Source of the DNA: Bos javanicus
Taxonomy: Eukaryota > Chordata > Mammalia > Artiodactyla > Bovidae
Reading direction: 5' to 3'
DNA length: 64,000 bases
Assembly: GCF_032452875.1 (NCBI RefSeq)
Contig: NC_083880.1
Coordinates: 60,462,829 to 60,526,828 of the forward strand
The position numbers and the translations under genes were made by a program. Within the stretch, counting starts at the first letter, position 1. Every line of letters starts with the position of its first letter. This document shows, in pieces, positions 43,106 to 54,999 of the stretch. Under the pieces are notes generated by a model that worked only from the letters and a program-made list of their open reading frames with translations, was not told the origin of the DNA and did no database searches.

Positions 43106-43237
43106 CTGTTAGTTGTCTCAAAGAAAATCTAGAGACAAAAGCAGTTAGAAAGCAAACAAAAATTTACCTGACAAGAAGTTTTACAAGAGGGTCCAAGTTT
43201 TAGAATGATAAATCACTGAATAAAAAATATAACAGAG

Positions 43238-43575
43238 GGGCTTTCCTGGTGGCTCAGTGGTAAAGAATCTGCCTGTTAATGCAGGAGACGTGGGTTCAGT
43301 CCCTAGTCTGGAAAGATTCCCACCTGGCATGGGACAACAAAGGCCTGTGCCACAACTACCGAGTCTATGCTCCAGACCCGGGAGTCACAGCTACCGAAGA
43401 ATGAACACGCTAGAGCCTGTGCTCCACTGCAAGAGAAGCAGCTGCAACGAGACGCCCTTGCACCACAACTACAGAGAAGCACCTGCTCTCCACAACTAGA
43501 GAAAAGCCTGTGCAGCAACAAAGACGACAGATACGATACAACAGATACTTGTATAAACAAAATAAAAATGCAACA
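43238..43575 (+). repeat. CHR-type tRNA SINE, near full length
   Basis: GGGGCTTTCCTGGTGGCTCA head, CCACAACTACCGAGTC body, A-rich end. A frame on the minus strand rich in Cys and Ser is a shadow of this SINE. Confidence 0.85.
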
Positions 43576-43579
43576 GATA

Positions 43580-44560
43580 CGTCAAGGGAAAAAAATTACC
43601 AAGGATTAGTTTCTCCAAGTTAGAAAAAATTATTTTCTCACCTGATTATTATATCTGCAAAGGTAATCACTTATTTTTGGACATAGTTTTGCAGAAGTAA
43701 GAAATAAAGTTGTTTTTGTTAGAGAGGTGGAAATTCACAGGAAAGCCTCAAAGCCTTGCTTGCTTGGGGATTTAGAACCAGACAGAAGAGCCCTGGTTTT
43801 TCTCAGGCTATAAAGTGTTTTTATAATCTGATCTGACTATTAGACAAAAATGGCAGAGACTTGGTTTGGCTTCCCAAAACTTTCTGTTCCCTAGCCCACT
43901 GCCCCACTATAAGAACTTAAGGGAACATTTAACATTCTTCTCCCTGAGGGAGATATTGTGTCTGTATGGTTCACCTCTGTATTACTAGTACCTAGTACGG
44001 ATTTGACTCATATTAAGGAAAATTGTAAACGACTTCAAGATGGCAAAATGCAAAACAAAACAAGAACCACAAAGATCACCGGCTGTCCTATAGAATCTTG
44101 TCCCTAGTCTTCGCCTCATTTTGGGTTAACTGATTCTATGGTAGTATATCCCTTTCCCTTTCTTTGAGCTATGGCGCATCTCTGTGTAAGTTGTAACAAG
44201 ACTGGTAGTGACACAAATAATTCTTGCTCATCAGGAAGCAAGTTTTATCTGCTGGAGGTATAATCAATTCCCCCACCCCGCTCCCCATCCCTCTTAGAAG
44301 AAAATAGTTTTGCATCTTAACAAATTAATTTCAGCATATATATGCTTTGGCTTCTCCTTTGATGTAGTTTTTAACACCTTATTGTTTCTCTCATTAAGTA
44401 ATCATTTAAATAAAAACTTTGACACGTGTTCATTTTATGTTTGAACAAGGAGCATGATTTTTCTTCTGAAAAATTTATTTTTAATATATATAAATAAGCT
44501 CCCTTGTTAAATATTTGTATAATGAATGCTGGAATGAAACGTGATTGTGCTCTCATAGCA
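43580..44560. other. No gene or named repeat seen
   Basis: A/T-rich intergenic sequence; may include old repeat too diverged for me to place. Confidence 0.5.
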
Positions 44561-44567
44561 TTCTGTA

Positions 44568-44766
44568 CTTGTTTAGCCACTAAGTCGTGTTTGACTCTTT
44601 TGCGACCCCGTGGACTGCAGCTTGCCAGCCTCCTCTGTCCATGGCAAGAAAACTGCAGTGGGTTACCATTTCCTTCTCCAGGGGATCTTCCCAACCAAGG
44701 ATCGAACCCATGTCTCCTGCATTGGCAGAAGGATTCTTTACCACTGAGCCACCAGGGAAGCCACTG
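44568..44766 (-). repeat. Bov-tA SINE
   Basis: GTTTAGCCACTAAGTCGTGT to CACTGAGCCACCAGGGAAGC. Confidence 0.92.
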
Positions 44767-44864
44767 TACTGATTTAATAATCTAATTAACTTTGTAGCAC
44801 TGATTTAATACTTTAATAATTGTAGTTATTTGTGTATTCATTTGTGTATTATCTGTCTCTCCTC

Positions 44865-44945
44865 ACTGTACACTCCATGGGGCAAGGACTTCAACTTGTT
44901 CACCACTGTGTTCCCCAGAGACTAGCAGAGTGGCTAGCACCGACA
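44865..44945 (+). repeat. L2 3' fragment
   Basis: TGGGGCAAGGACTTCAACTT and GTGTTCCCCAGAGACTAGCA. Confidence 0.55.
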
Positions 44946-44955
44946 GAGTAGATGA

Positions 44956-45215
44956 TTATATACACATATATACATATGCATGTGTCTGTGTATATGTATA
45001 TATACACTTGCATAAGAGATAGTTAGATAGATAGATAGATAGAATGGGGTTATGTGCTTCCCAGTTTAGAATAGACCTGGAGTCTTTAAAGCTCCCAGTA
45101 CAAGATGGAATCCTTCCAAATTTCTGAGATAAACTGAATAAATAAAAGGGGAAAGGAAGGAAGGAAAGGAGGGAGGGAGAGCAGGAGGGAGGTAAGGAGG
45201 GAGGGAGGAAACCAG
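44956..45215 (+). repeat. Microsatellite cluster: TA/TG, GATA and GGAA runs
   Basis: An alternating TATACA stretch at 44956-45010, (GATA)n at 45023-45043, then an imperfect GGAA/GGGA purine run at 45148-45210. Confidence 0.85.
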
Positions 45216-45389
45216 TGCTGGTTCTCTGATAGGAACAGGACAGGCTAGTGGCATTCAAGATGCACCTCATGCCCCCCACTTAAATTCAGGCACCATCTGG
45301 CCTCACTGATAAGGTAGCAGAAGCCAAGATGCTCTGTGGACTGCTGAGCATGTTATTGCAGAAGATCTGTGATTACTGCACGGTCCCTT

Positions 45390-45545
45390 CTGCCTCCAAC
45401 TCTGCCTCCTCCTTCCAAGATCTTCTCTGCCCCTTCACCCAATCCAGTCCTCCCGTAAGTCACCTTCCTGAGTCCCTCCACTATTGCTGGCTTCCTCCCA
45501 GATGCCCAGCCTGAACTGTAGTCCTCTCCATTTGATTATCAGCAG
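45390..45545 (+). repeat. L2-like fragment
   Basis: CTTCTGCCTCCAACTCTGCC and CACCTTCCTGAGTCCCTCC; weak. Confidence 0.35.
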
Positions 45546-45829
45546 GCAAAAGCCCTCTAACCCACTTGTTCTGATTCCATCATATCATCAAAACTCTATC
45601 CGAGGTCTGAGAGAGCTTCCTTCTTAAGTCTGAGCTAGAAGCTGCCAGGGATATCAGGGTGATGTAACATAGCCTCCTGCCCCTTGGGGACCCTGCAGTC
45701 TAGTGGGAGAGACCATATCTGTCCCTACCAGAGTCTTCACACCATGAAGAATACTGGTGCTCACACAAAGGGTCCTCATTTGTGACAGAGACCAATGCTG
45801 GTCCTCATACCCATTTTCCCCTTCTTGTA

Positions 45830-46160
45830 CAGAAATAAAACCTCTGATCTTTAGCTGGCCACCTAGCCACACAAAATAGACTCTATTTCCCAGCTTCTCC
45901 CTTGCAGCTAGTTCTAGCCATGTGACTAAATTCTGACCAATGGTACACAGAGTACCCTGCATGTCTTCCAAGTCATGACTGCCCCTTTCCTTCCCCCAAC
46001 CCCACCCCTGCTGGCTGGCCATGGTGTAGACACGGAGGAGCTATCTGAGACCATAAGGAGCCAGGCAACACCTTAGGGATGGCAGAGCTACAAACTAAGA
46101 GAAGCCTGGGTCCCCAACTTTATCAAGCTAGTCCTGCGTTATTATGTCCAGGCCTGAAAC
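45830..46160 (+). repeat. Ancient interspersed repeat, second family, copy 2
   Basis: CAGCTTCTCCCTTGCAGCTA, GCCATGTGACTAAATTCTGA and AGAAGCCTGGGTCCCCAAC match the copy at 14480-14805. Confidence 0.55.
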
Positions 46161-46278
46161 AAAGAAAATACTTTCTTCTTTATGCTATCATTACTTAGGA
46201 TTTGCGTTAGAACAACCGAGTGTATATGCTTTATATTCTAATTGGTCACCAATTTTCTTTGCAAAAGAATTCAATCAA

Positions 46279-46535
46279 GGACTTCCCTCATGGCCCAATG
46301 GTTAAGAATCTGCCTGCCAAGGCAAGGGGCATGGGTTCAATCCCTGGTCCAGGAAGATTCCACATGCCACAGGGCAGCTAAGCCCATGTACCACAACTAC
46401 TGAAGCCTGAACGCTCTAGAGCCTGAGCCCTGCAGCAAGAGAGTAGCCCTTACTCGCCGTAACTAGAGAAAAGCGCACGGGCAGCAGCAAAGACCCAGTG
46501 CAGCCAAAAACAAATAAATAAAATTTTAAAAGATA
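46279..46535 (+). repeat. CHR-type tRNA SINE
   Basis: GGACTTCCCTCATGGCCCAA head, TGCAGCCAAAAACAAATAAA tail. Confidence 0.88.
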
Positions 46536-46969
46536 AAGACTGACCTTGTCCTAAGCTATCAGTCACATTTAAAAAAATAATAATAACAAAATTTTTTAAG
46601 AATTCAAGCAAAAACAAATATTTATTATCTACTATGTGTCAGACACAGTTTAAAAGTCTGGTGATACAGAGATAATCTCCAATGTGACGGAGCACTTGTT
46701 TTAGTACATGAGTGACTTTGTCTAAGTCATGTATGATTCTCCTCTTCCCACTGCCCCAACTCCTTCCCTACTCACCCCCGATGCTCAGTGACCAGTACAA
46801 CCATACACCATGCCTAAAGGACCATGAGAGAGAGGAAGTGGAGTGGGAAAGACATGGAATTTGTAGCCACATGAACTAGATTTAAATCCTAGCATTAACT
46901 TCTCTTATTCTTACCCTTGTTCTTAGCCCTGCTTGAACTGAGTCTTTTGTTTTGCACTGAAGATTTGGG

Positions 46970-47240
46970 TTACATAGAGTCGGAAACAACTGAAGTGACT
47001 TAGCAGCAGCAGCAGTGGGGGAAAAAAGGGCCTCTCTGTTGGCTCAAATGGTAAAGAATCCGCATGCAATGTGGGAGACCTGGGTTCGATCACTAGTTTG
47101 GGAAGACTCCCTGGAGGAGGGCATGGCAACCCACTCCAGTATTCTTGCCTAGAGAATCCCCGCAGACAGAGGAGCCTGGTGAGCTACAGTTCATATGGTC
47201 GCAAAGAGTCTGACGTGACTGAGTAACTAAGCAAAGCACA
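46970..47240 (+). repeat. BovA tail followed by Bov-tA
   Basis: A 3' stub of BovA (46970-47018, ending in a CAG run) and A-rich linker precede a Bov-tA (47028-47240). The two may be one composite unit. Confidence 0.75.
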
Positions 47241-47246
47241 TTAACT

Positions 47247-47600
47247 TCTCTGGAGAAGACTCTTGAGAGTCCCTTGGACTGCAAGGAGATCAAACCAGTC
47301 AATCCTAAAGGAAATCAACCTTGAATATTCATCGAAAGAACTGATGCTGAAGTTGAAACTCCAATATTTTGGCTACCTGATACGAAGTGCTGACTCATTG
47401 CAAAAGACCCTTATGCTGGGAAAGATTGAAGGCAAAAGGAGAAGGTGAAGGCAGAGGATGAGATGGTTAGATAGCATCACCAACTCAATGGATGTGAATG
47501 TGAGCAAACTCCGGGAGACAGTGGAGGACAGGGAAGCCTGGTGTGTTGCAGTCCATTGGGGCATAAAGAGTTGGTCATGACTTAGTGACTGAATAACAAC
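47247..47600 (+). mobile_element. BovB LINE 3' fragment
   Basis: CTGGAGAAGACTCTTGAGAG to GACTTAGTGACTGAATAACA, the forward BovB end, 5'-truncated. Confidence 0.88.
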
Positions 47601-47775
47601 AATAAATTAATTTCTCAGAGACTCAGTTTCCTCATCTGTAAAAAGGAAATAAAAGTAGTAACTACTTCTTGGGGTTTCTGAGGTGTGGGGAACAAAATGA
47701 GATAATGCATGGAAAGCTTAACACATAGTCTGTGATGAATAAAACATGGCTGTAAGAGTGTAGCAATATTATTAA
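47600..47775 (+). repeat. MIR SINE
   Basis: GACTCAGTTTCCTCATCTGT, AACAAAATGAGATAATGC and AACACATAGTCTGTGATG. Confidence 0.75.
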
Positions 47776-48199
47776 TAATTTCCTGAGTAAAGGTAACAAG
47801 GATATACTAGGTGTCTCTTTTCTGATCCATCTTCACCTAAGAAGCTAAAGACTAAATATTTTCACTTCACCTGCTGCCTGTCTCCTTGCCTCCCAAGGCC
47901 ATTCTTTTCTTCTCATTGTCAAATCCATGCCAGTTCCTAGGGCCTCTGCTGTTACCTCTCCATGAATGGAGAGCTGAGGTCTAAGGAAATCCTCTTCACC
48001 ATCCAATCCTAAGCAGCCTCTCCCCTGCCTTGACGTGGGTTTTTCTTCACTGACATGTCTGCCCAGATTTGGGAAGTGGAAACGTTAGTCTAGGAGGCTG
48101 CAGGCAGTTACAAGTCTCTACTGTGTTGCTCTCAGTAAGGTTGTGTGCTCACTTCCCTGCTTTAGGACTCAGTTTTCCCCCAACAAAAACACCAGCTGA

Positions 48200-48480
48200 A
48201 CTTCTACTCACCCTTTAAAACCCAGTTTACTAGCCACCTCTCTTGATAATCCTTCCTTTGTTCCCGCAGAGTTTATGGGCTGTCTTCTCTGTGTTCTCCC
48301 CCACAGTGCTTGGTACAATCATTCTGCTATAACAGAAGCTGTCACATTATGTTTAACTACTTCCTAGTTTGTCAGTCTTTCTCTACTAGACTCTGAACTA
48401 CTTGAGGACAGATTGTAGTTTATTTAGCCTGTATCCCTAGTGTAGATTCCTAGTGTAGATTATCCCTAGGTAACACGGAA
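48200..48480 (+). repeat. L2 3' fragment
   Basis: CACCCTTTAAAACCCAGTTT, CACAGTGCTTGGTACAATC and GAACTACTTGAGGACAG are in L2 order. Confidence 0.65.
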
Positions 48481-48487
48481 AATGAAA

Positions 48488-49165
48488 CATAAATGGATGG
48501 ATGAAACACAACTGGATAGATGGATACAAATGGATGATAAAATGTTTAGATTAATTGTATGTGGCTTCATAGATGATGATAGATGTGCCTAATAAATGAT
48601 AGATATTTAGTAAAAGAATGAAGTATGGATAGTAGATGGAAGAGAAACAGATGGAACCTAGATTGGTGACTTGATAATTAACTTGTGAATGATGGATATG
48701 AAGAAATGAATGGAGAATATATGCTGAGTGGATACTTGAGGTATGAGAAAGAGTAGAAAGATAAATGACAAGTGGAATAATCAATGGATGGCTGGATGAG
48801 GGATAAATAGATGCATAAAGAATGGGTGGATGAGGAACTAATGATTGTATGAAAGACGGTGGATGGCTATTAATGGCTAGTGAATGGTGAGCAGATGAAT
48901 GATGGTTGGATGAATGATAGATAAATAGATGGAATTATGATGGCTGGCTGGGTGGCTGACTGAATGGAAGTACAGGTGATAAATAGATTGATGAAGGATG
49001 GATATAGAATGGATGATAGGTAGATGGATAGTGGGTTGGTGGTGAATATATGATGATGGATAAGGAATAGACGGTGGGTGAAGTCTGAATTGACATTTGG
49101 CTAGATGGATGGTGATGAGTGGTAAATGAGTTGTTAGTGTTTGAATGGCTGTATGAAAAATGGAT
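48488..49165 (+). repeat. Long degenerate tetranucleotide (TGGA/TAGA/TGAA) array
   Basis: About 680 bases made almost wholly of variants of GGAT, GATA and GAAT words (TGGATGG, TAGATGG, TGAATGG), too diverged for a clean period. The other strand gives spurious Ser/His/Tyr-rich open frames. Confidence 0.9.
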
Positions 49166-49689
49166 AAATGATAGCTGGGTAGATTGACGGATGATGTGCG
49201 AACAGTTCATGTATAGGCATGTGTGTCACCATATATATATATTTTGAGGGTCCTTCTTGCCTTGATTTTGTGTGACTACCTCTTCCCTGGGAGATGAATG
49301 AAGCTGATATTTGACATGTTTCCATGAACCAGGCCTCTTCATGGGTACTTGACCTTGTCTTCTCCACTAATCATTGCAACAACACTGAAAGGCAGATATT
49401 GTTATGCTTACTTTACAAATAAGGAAAATAAGGTCCAGGGGAGGAAGAGATTTTCTCAAGCCTGGTTCCACCTTGTTTCTGTGTATCTTTTCTCCTTCTC
49501 CCTCTAGTAGTACTTTATCCCCTCTGCTAACCATTTTGCACATCCCTGCACCATTCATGGCTTGCCTTCCCACATCCCAACCCTCAGGGATCTTTCTGCT
49601 CTGCACTTGAGACCTCCTCTTCACCCTGCCCTTTTCTACATTTCACTGGTTCCTACCATGATTGACAGTTCTCATTCATTACAACAGGT

Positions 49690-49930
49690 TCAATAAATAC
49701 AACCATTTATTGAGTGCCAACCATTTGCTGGGCATTGAGCTTGGTGCTCTACATACATTACTTCATTTTCTGTCCATGAGAACCCTAAAGGTAGATATTA
49801 TTATTCTCATTTTAAACATAAGAAAGTTAAAACTCGGAGAAATACTGTGACTTGCCCCAGGTCATCAGCTAGTTAGTGAAGAAGATGGGAGTGAAACTCT
49901 GGACTGTTCAGTTCCAAAGCCTGCATCTCA
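49690..49930 (-). repeat. MIR SINE
   Basis: ATTTATTGAGTGCCAACCAT, CTTGCCCCAGGTCATCAGCT and GAGTGAAACTCTGGACTG. Confidence 0.8.
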
Positions 49931-50169
49931 AACATTGACACCATATTTCCTCTTGGCTACTGTGATGTTTGGCTATCCATGTTCATTTGTTTAAGTGTGT
50001 ATATATGTGTATCCTCATCTCTTTGTGTCCAATTACTTCATGAATTGGAAGAGAGATACTTTGTCACACATTTCCTAAGCCCTCTTCAACATCAGATATA
50101 GAGAAGAGCCACAGAACACTAATGAAGATAGAGCCACCTCCACAAACTGGAGTTCAACTTCTTTATGCT

Positions 50170-50275
50170 CCCAGTGAGATCACTCCAGGTCAGAGAAGTG
50201 ATGCAATATGCTCAAGACCACACAGCACACTGAAGGACTGGGCTGGGACCTGAACCTGAGCCTTGGTGCTCAGCC
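50170..50275 (-). repeat. MIR fragment
   Basis: GCTCAAGACCACACAGCACA and GGGACCTGAACCTGAGCC. Confidence 0.65.
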
Positions 50276-50280
50276 AAAAA

Positions 50281-50430
50281 TGTATTGGGAGGAGGATGTG
50301 GGAAAAAGGAGGAGAAAGAAGAGGACAAGAACAAAGAACAAGGAGGAGAAGAAAGGAGAGGAAAAAGAGAAGAGAAGGAGAAGCAGGAGAAGAGAAAGGA
50401 GAAGGGGAAGAAGAGGGGAGGAGAAGTGAA
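50281..50430 (+). repeat. Polypurine (GGA/GAA)n tract
   Basis: About 150 bases in which nearly every base is G or A. The other strand reads a Ser/Leu/Phe-rich open frame of no meaning. Confidence 0.93.
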
Positions 50431-50832
50431 GCAAATGTAATCCTTAGGCCACTTCCAATGTAAATAGTCTCCATTCCACTAAGTGGCATAAACTTAGTCT
50501 TGGTCAATTCTGGGTATCTTGTTTCACTTTCCCTGCTCAGATGACGTGCTCTCTCACCTCCTGGTATGTGCAGAAAGAGTCGTGGTCCAGGGGGCCTGCA
50601 CACCTTCTCGGACATCTAGGTTCGCAGCTTTCTTAGGTTTAACCCAGGACTGAGACCATAAATTCTGCTCTCTGATCCCTTAAGATTACCTGAGGTTTCT
50701 GTATTCTTTTCTCAGGGTCACACACCAGTATGTACTCACTTTATAGCTTCCTGTATCCAACCTTCTGTTTTACTTGGGATGTGAATTTATCTAGTGTAAC
50801 ACAGGCCAAACTATGTCCCACCTAAGACAGAA

Positions 50833-51095
50833 TGATGCTGAAGCTAAAGCTCCAATACTTTGGCCACCTGGTGCGAAGAATTGACTCACTGGAAAAGACC
50901 CTGATGCTGGGTAAGACTGAAGACAGGAGAAGAAGGGGATGACAGAGGATGAGATGGTTGGATGGCATCACTGGCTCAATGGACATGAGTTTGAGCAAGC
51001 TCTGGAAGTTGGTGATGGACAGGGAGGCCTGGAATGCTGCAGTCCATGGGGTCACAAACAGTTGGACACGACTGAGCGACTGAACTGAACTGATA
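50833..51095 (+). mobile_element. BovB LINE 3' fragment
   Basis: GATGCTGAAGCTAAAGCTCC to CGACTGAGCGACTGAACTGA. Confidence 0.9.
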
Positions 51096-51099
51096 CAAG

Positions 51100-51845
51100 A
51101 TAGAAGTTGATTTCTCTCGCACTAACCAGTAGAGGGTAGGAAGTGCAGTTGATATGGAGTTCCCTGGTGTCAGAGATCTTAGCTCCTTCCATTTTATTGC
51201 TCTGATATCCTTCTCACGTGGGTTTCATCTTATGGTCTAAGACAGCCGCTCCAGCTTCTGCCAGGATGTCAAACTCCAGCTGGTAGGAGTAGAAGAGGAG
51301 TGATGATAGACCGTCTCATTTTTCTTTAAATAATAACCCAGAAGTTGCACACACCATTGGGTTCACATGTCCTTTATCAGTACCTAGTCATCCAGCCACA
51401 TCTAATTGCAAAGGGCACTGGGAAATGTAGTCTTCAGCTGTGTGACCATCTGCAGCTACAGAAGGGGAAGTCTGATAATTGCCTGATGACTAAATATCTT
51501 TGCTACACTTCCTTTCTCCCCACTTCCCAGATAATCTTTATCTCATTTCCTACAGAGGAAAACCAATTTTGATTCACCTATTCTTCCCACTCTGTTAGTT
51601 ATAGCATAAATTGTATATGGTCAAATTCTTCAGGGCTTTGACTAAATTTCTATATTTTTTCCAAACCAAAAGCTTGGGACTTTGAGACTCAAAAAAGAAT
51701 TTCTTCCATTTCTGCCTCACTATTCCCTATCTAAGGTGATAGATGCCACTAACAAACAGGGGAAAGGAAAGGCAAAGTATAAAAGAAATGCAAGTGATGT
51801 CTTCAACATTACAAAATGCTTACAATTACAGATACAACCCCGACA
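51100..51845. other. No gene or named repeat seen
   Basis: Mixed intergenic DNA. CCAGTAGAGGGTA at 51126-51138 is close to the CTCF core. Confidence 0.45.
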
Positions 51846-51849
51846 CCTC

Positions 51850-52115
51850 CCTTTCCTGACAGCTCTTCTGGTGGCTTCTCTCGACCTTAGATTCTTAGTC
51901 TTGGCTTAAATGTTAACTCCTCAAAGAGGTGTTCTCTGCCTACTCTATTTGTTTCCTTCATAACAGACACCATGATATGTAAGTTATAAATATACACACT
52001 TTATTTGGCTTGTGAATGACATGAGGGAGAGATCATGTCTGTCTTCTCATCTGTGTATCTTCAATGCCTGGCACAATGCCCAACAATAGATGCTCAACAA
52101 ATAGACTGAATGATG
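51850..52115 (+). repeat. L2 3' fragment
   Basis: GGCTTAAATGTTAACTCCTC, GAGAGATCATGTCTGTC and CTTCAATGCCTGGCACAATG are L2 in order. Confidence 0.7.
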
Positions 52116-53310
52116 AATTTGCAAAGCATGTTTCATGAGGTGCAAACAATGTTCAAATCTTTACTCAGGTGACTAAGAATGGAGTGACTATAACTGTATT
52201 TACATTTAGTGTCTCAGGAAGAACTATGTTTCTTTGGCTCTAGAAGTCAAAGTATCAACATGAGTGGAGTTTTTCTCAGTGGATGCCAAGGGGAGGCATG
52301 CTGGAGAGCTAGGGGGGCTGGGGCGGGGGGGTTGCTACATCTTGAGAAATACCAGTCATGGACCTCCCCATTCACCCCCAACGAATACAAGATGCTCCCA
52401 CCCATCCAGGACTTAAATCAATCCAGGAAAAAACGGAAGACAGGGAAAGTTTGACTCACTCAATTTCATTCAAATCTGAAATAGCATTTTTTTTTTTTTT
52501 TGCCTAGATTTGATTGAAGTTTGCATTTTTTGGCATCAGGAAAAATAGGAGCTCAGGAGAAGCAAAATCCTTATAGAAAATGGAGTGTTACATTTTTTTG
52601 CATGTCTGAGTACATGGCTGAGAGGTGTGTTTTGGCCACATTAGAATGATGCCATTCTGGAATCACAGATGGATTAACTTATGAAAACTTGTAATCGCAG
52701 AGTGAAAGTCACTCAATCTTAGAATCACAGAAGGTTAGAATCATAAACTGTATTCAGAAAGAATGTTAGAGATTGTCTTAGCTTGGATTCCCCTGAGACC
52801 AGAACCTGAGACAAGGATTTGAGTGCCAAGTAGCCCAGGAAGCAAGGGGGGAATCTGGGAGACTGAAACAAAGAAGGGAGGAAAAGCAATTAAAAAAAAA
52901 AAAAGGAGTGACTGAGCCAGTTTCCAACATGGGTAAATGTGCTCTATCTCACCGCTGACATTCTGAGCAGCCGAGGCAAGTCGTCTCCAGTGAATAAGAG
53001 GCTGAGACAATAATCTACTAACTTCAGCCTCCCACCCGCATGAGAGAGGGCTGCCTCTGGAGAGGCTCAGTTGCTCCCAAGTCCTGGCTGGGAGTTCCCA
53101 AGGCTTCAGAGAAGCCAAATGACTGACAGGTACTTGAGGTGGGATGCCATCAGTATGCTGGGAAGTGACCACCTCAGCTCCAGCCAAAGTCAGCAGTGTG
53201 GGATGCCAATAATAACCAGGGACCCAATTTTACCCCAGAACAAGAATTCCCTTCTAAAGTCTAGACTGAGAGTCTGCACACTACGCCAGTCTAGGGGATT
53301 CATTTTGTTT
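52116..53310. other. No gene seen; poly-T and poly-A tracts
   Basis: A 17-base T run near 52485 and a 12-base A run near 52892. A 148-codon minus-strand frame (52741-53187) shows no family signal. Confidence 0.45.
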
Positions 53311-53317
53311 CATTTTA

Positions 53318-54590
53318 TCATTGTTCAGTCGCTAAGTCGTGTCTGACTCTTTGTGACCCCCATGGACTGCACCACGCCAGGCCTCCCTGTCCTTCCCTAT
53401 CTCCCAGAGTTTGCTCAAACTCATGTCCATTCAGTTGGTGATGCTATCCAACCATCTTATCCTCTGTCATCCCCTTCTCCTCCTGCCCTCAATCTTTTCC
53501 AGCATCAGGGTGTTTTCCCATGAGTCAGTCGGCTCTTCACATCAGCTGGCCAAAGTACTGGAGCTTCAGCTTCAGCATCAGTCCTTCTGATGAATATTCA
53601 GGGTTGATTTCCTTTAGGATTGATTGGTTTAATCTCCTTGCTGTCTGAGGGACTCTCAAGAGTCTTCTCCAGCACCACAATTCAAAAGCATCAATTCTTC
53701 GGTGCTCAGCTTTCTTGATGGTCCAACTCTCACATCCATACATGACTACTGGGAAAACCATAGCTTTAACTATATGGACCTTTGCTGGCAAGTGCTGTCT
53801 CTGCTTTTTAATAAATACACTGTCTAGGTTTGTCATATCTTTCCTTCCAAGGAGCAAGCGTCTTTTAATTTCATGGCTACAGTCACTGTCCACAGTGATT
53901 TTGGAGCCCAGGAAAATAAAAGCTGTCACTTTTCACCTTCTATTTGCCATGAAGTGATGGGACTGGATGCCACAATCTTAGTTTTTTGGATGTTGAGTTT
54001 TAAGCCAGGTTTTTCACTCTCCTATTTCACTCTTATCAAAGGATCCTCATCAAAAGGATCTTTAGTTCCTCTTCACTGTCTGCCATTAGGGTGATATCAT
54101 CTGCATATCTGAAGTTGTTGATATTTCCGCCAGCAATCTTGATTTCAGCTTGTGATTTATCCAGTCCGGCATTTCCCATGATGTACTCTGCATAGAAGTT
54201 AAATAAGCAGGGTGACAAATATACAGCCTTGATATACTCCTTTTCCAATTTTGAACCAGTCTGTTGTTCCATGTCCAGTTCTAATTGCTGCTTCTTGACC
54301 TGCATACAGGTTTCTCAGGAGGCAGGTAAAGTGGTCTGGTCTTCCCATCTTTTAAAGCATTTTCCATAGTTTGTTGTGATCCACACAATCAAAGGCTTTA
54401 GCCTGGTCAATGAAGCAGAAGTAGATGTTTTCTGGAATTGCTTTGCCTTCTCTATGATCCCACAGATGTTGGCGATTTGATCTGTGGTTCCTCTGCCTTT
54501 TCTAAACCCAACTTGTATATCTGAAAGTTCTTGGTTCATGTATTGCTGAAGTCTAGCTTGAAGGATTTTGAGTATTTTTTTCATTTGCAC
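53318..54590 (-). mobile_element. BovB (RTE) LINE, 5'-truncated, 1.27 kb
   Basis: It runs in reverse from the BovB 3' end (ATTGTTCAGTCGCTAAGTCG) into the reverse-transcriptase coding region. It is the longest BovB piece here. The coding frame is broken by small insertions/deletions and premature stops, so the element is dead. Confidence 0.92.
53537..54590 (-). pseudogene. BovB ORF2 reverse-transcriptase relic
   Basis: Three separate minus-strand frames, in protein order, belong to one ORF2. 54315-54590 has LQARLQQYMNQELSD and FRKGRGTTDQIA. 54036-54305 has the RT catalytic RYADD motif and LSPCLFNFYAEYIM. 53537-53929 has SHEIKRRLLLGRKDMTNL and VVMYGCESWT. The N-terminal endonuclease is absent. 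The first frame loses the family sequence after KQFQK, a sign of a frameshift near 54430. Confidence 0.88.
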
Positions 54591-54649
54591 CTTGTTAAAA
54601 TGAAATCAGAATGTACAGGCCGTTAGGAGATGCCCACAGTCTTCATTTT

Positions 54650-54860
54650 GCTATATGCTCCACCACTCCCCATTGCCCACATGCTCTCAGACTTTTGTTA
54701 CCTGTCCAGCCTGCAGAGCCATCTGGCCCTAGGCCCCGACACAGCAGCTCCCATCAGCTGCAGGGCCCTTAAGAAGACCTTAGTCTCATATTTGTGTCTC
54801 CAGTTCCTTTATGCACAGCCTGGCCCGTGATAGGGCCTAGTAAATCTGCCAGGGAATAGC
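54650..54860 (+). repeat. L2 3' fragment
   Basis: CTCCAGTTCCTTTATGCACA, GCCTGGCCCGTGATAGGGCC are L2-like. Confidence 0.5.
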
Positions 54861-54999
54861 CCTTCTGCTTGCATTTTTCCCTGCCTGGAAGCTCACTTCT
54901 TTCAAGGCTGCCTGTTGTATTGTCTACTACCTGCCCCCACCCCCTCCTGCCCAGGCCCCAGTCATTCCCAGTGGGGAATGGGGGTGAAACTCCCTGCTT

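Noticed and set aside
48551..49210. Ser/His/Tyr-rich minus-strand frames
   Set aside because: Translation of the degenerate tetranucleotide array.
50190..50615. 141-codon minus-strand frame
   Set aside because: Read through the polypurine tract; Ser/Leu/Phe low complexity.
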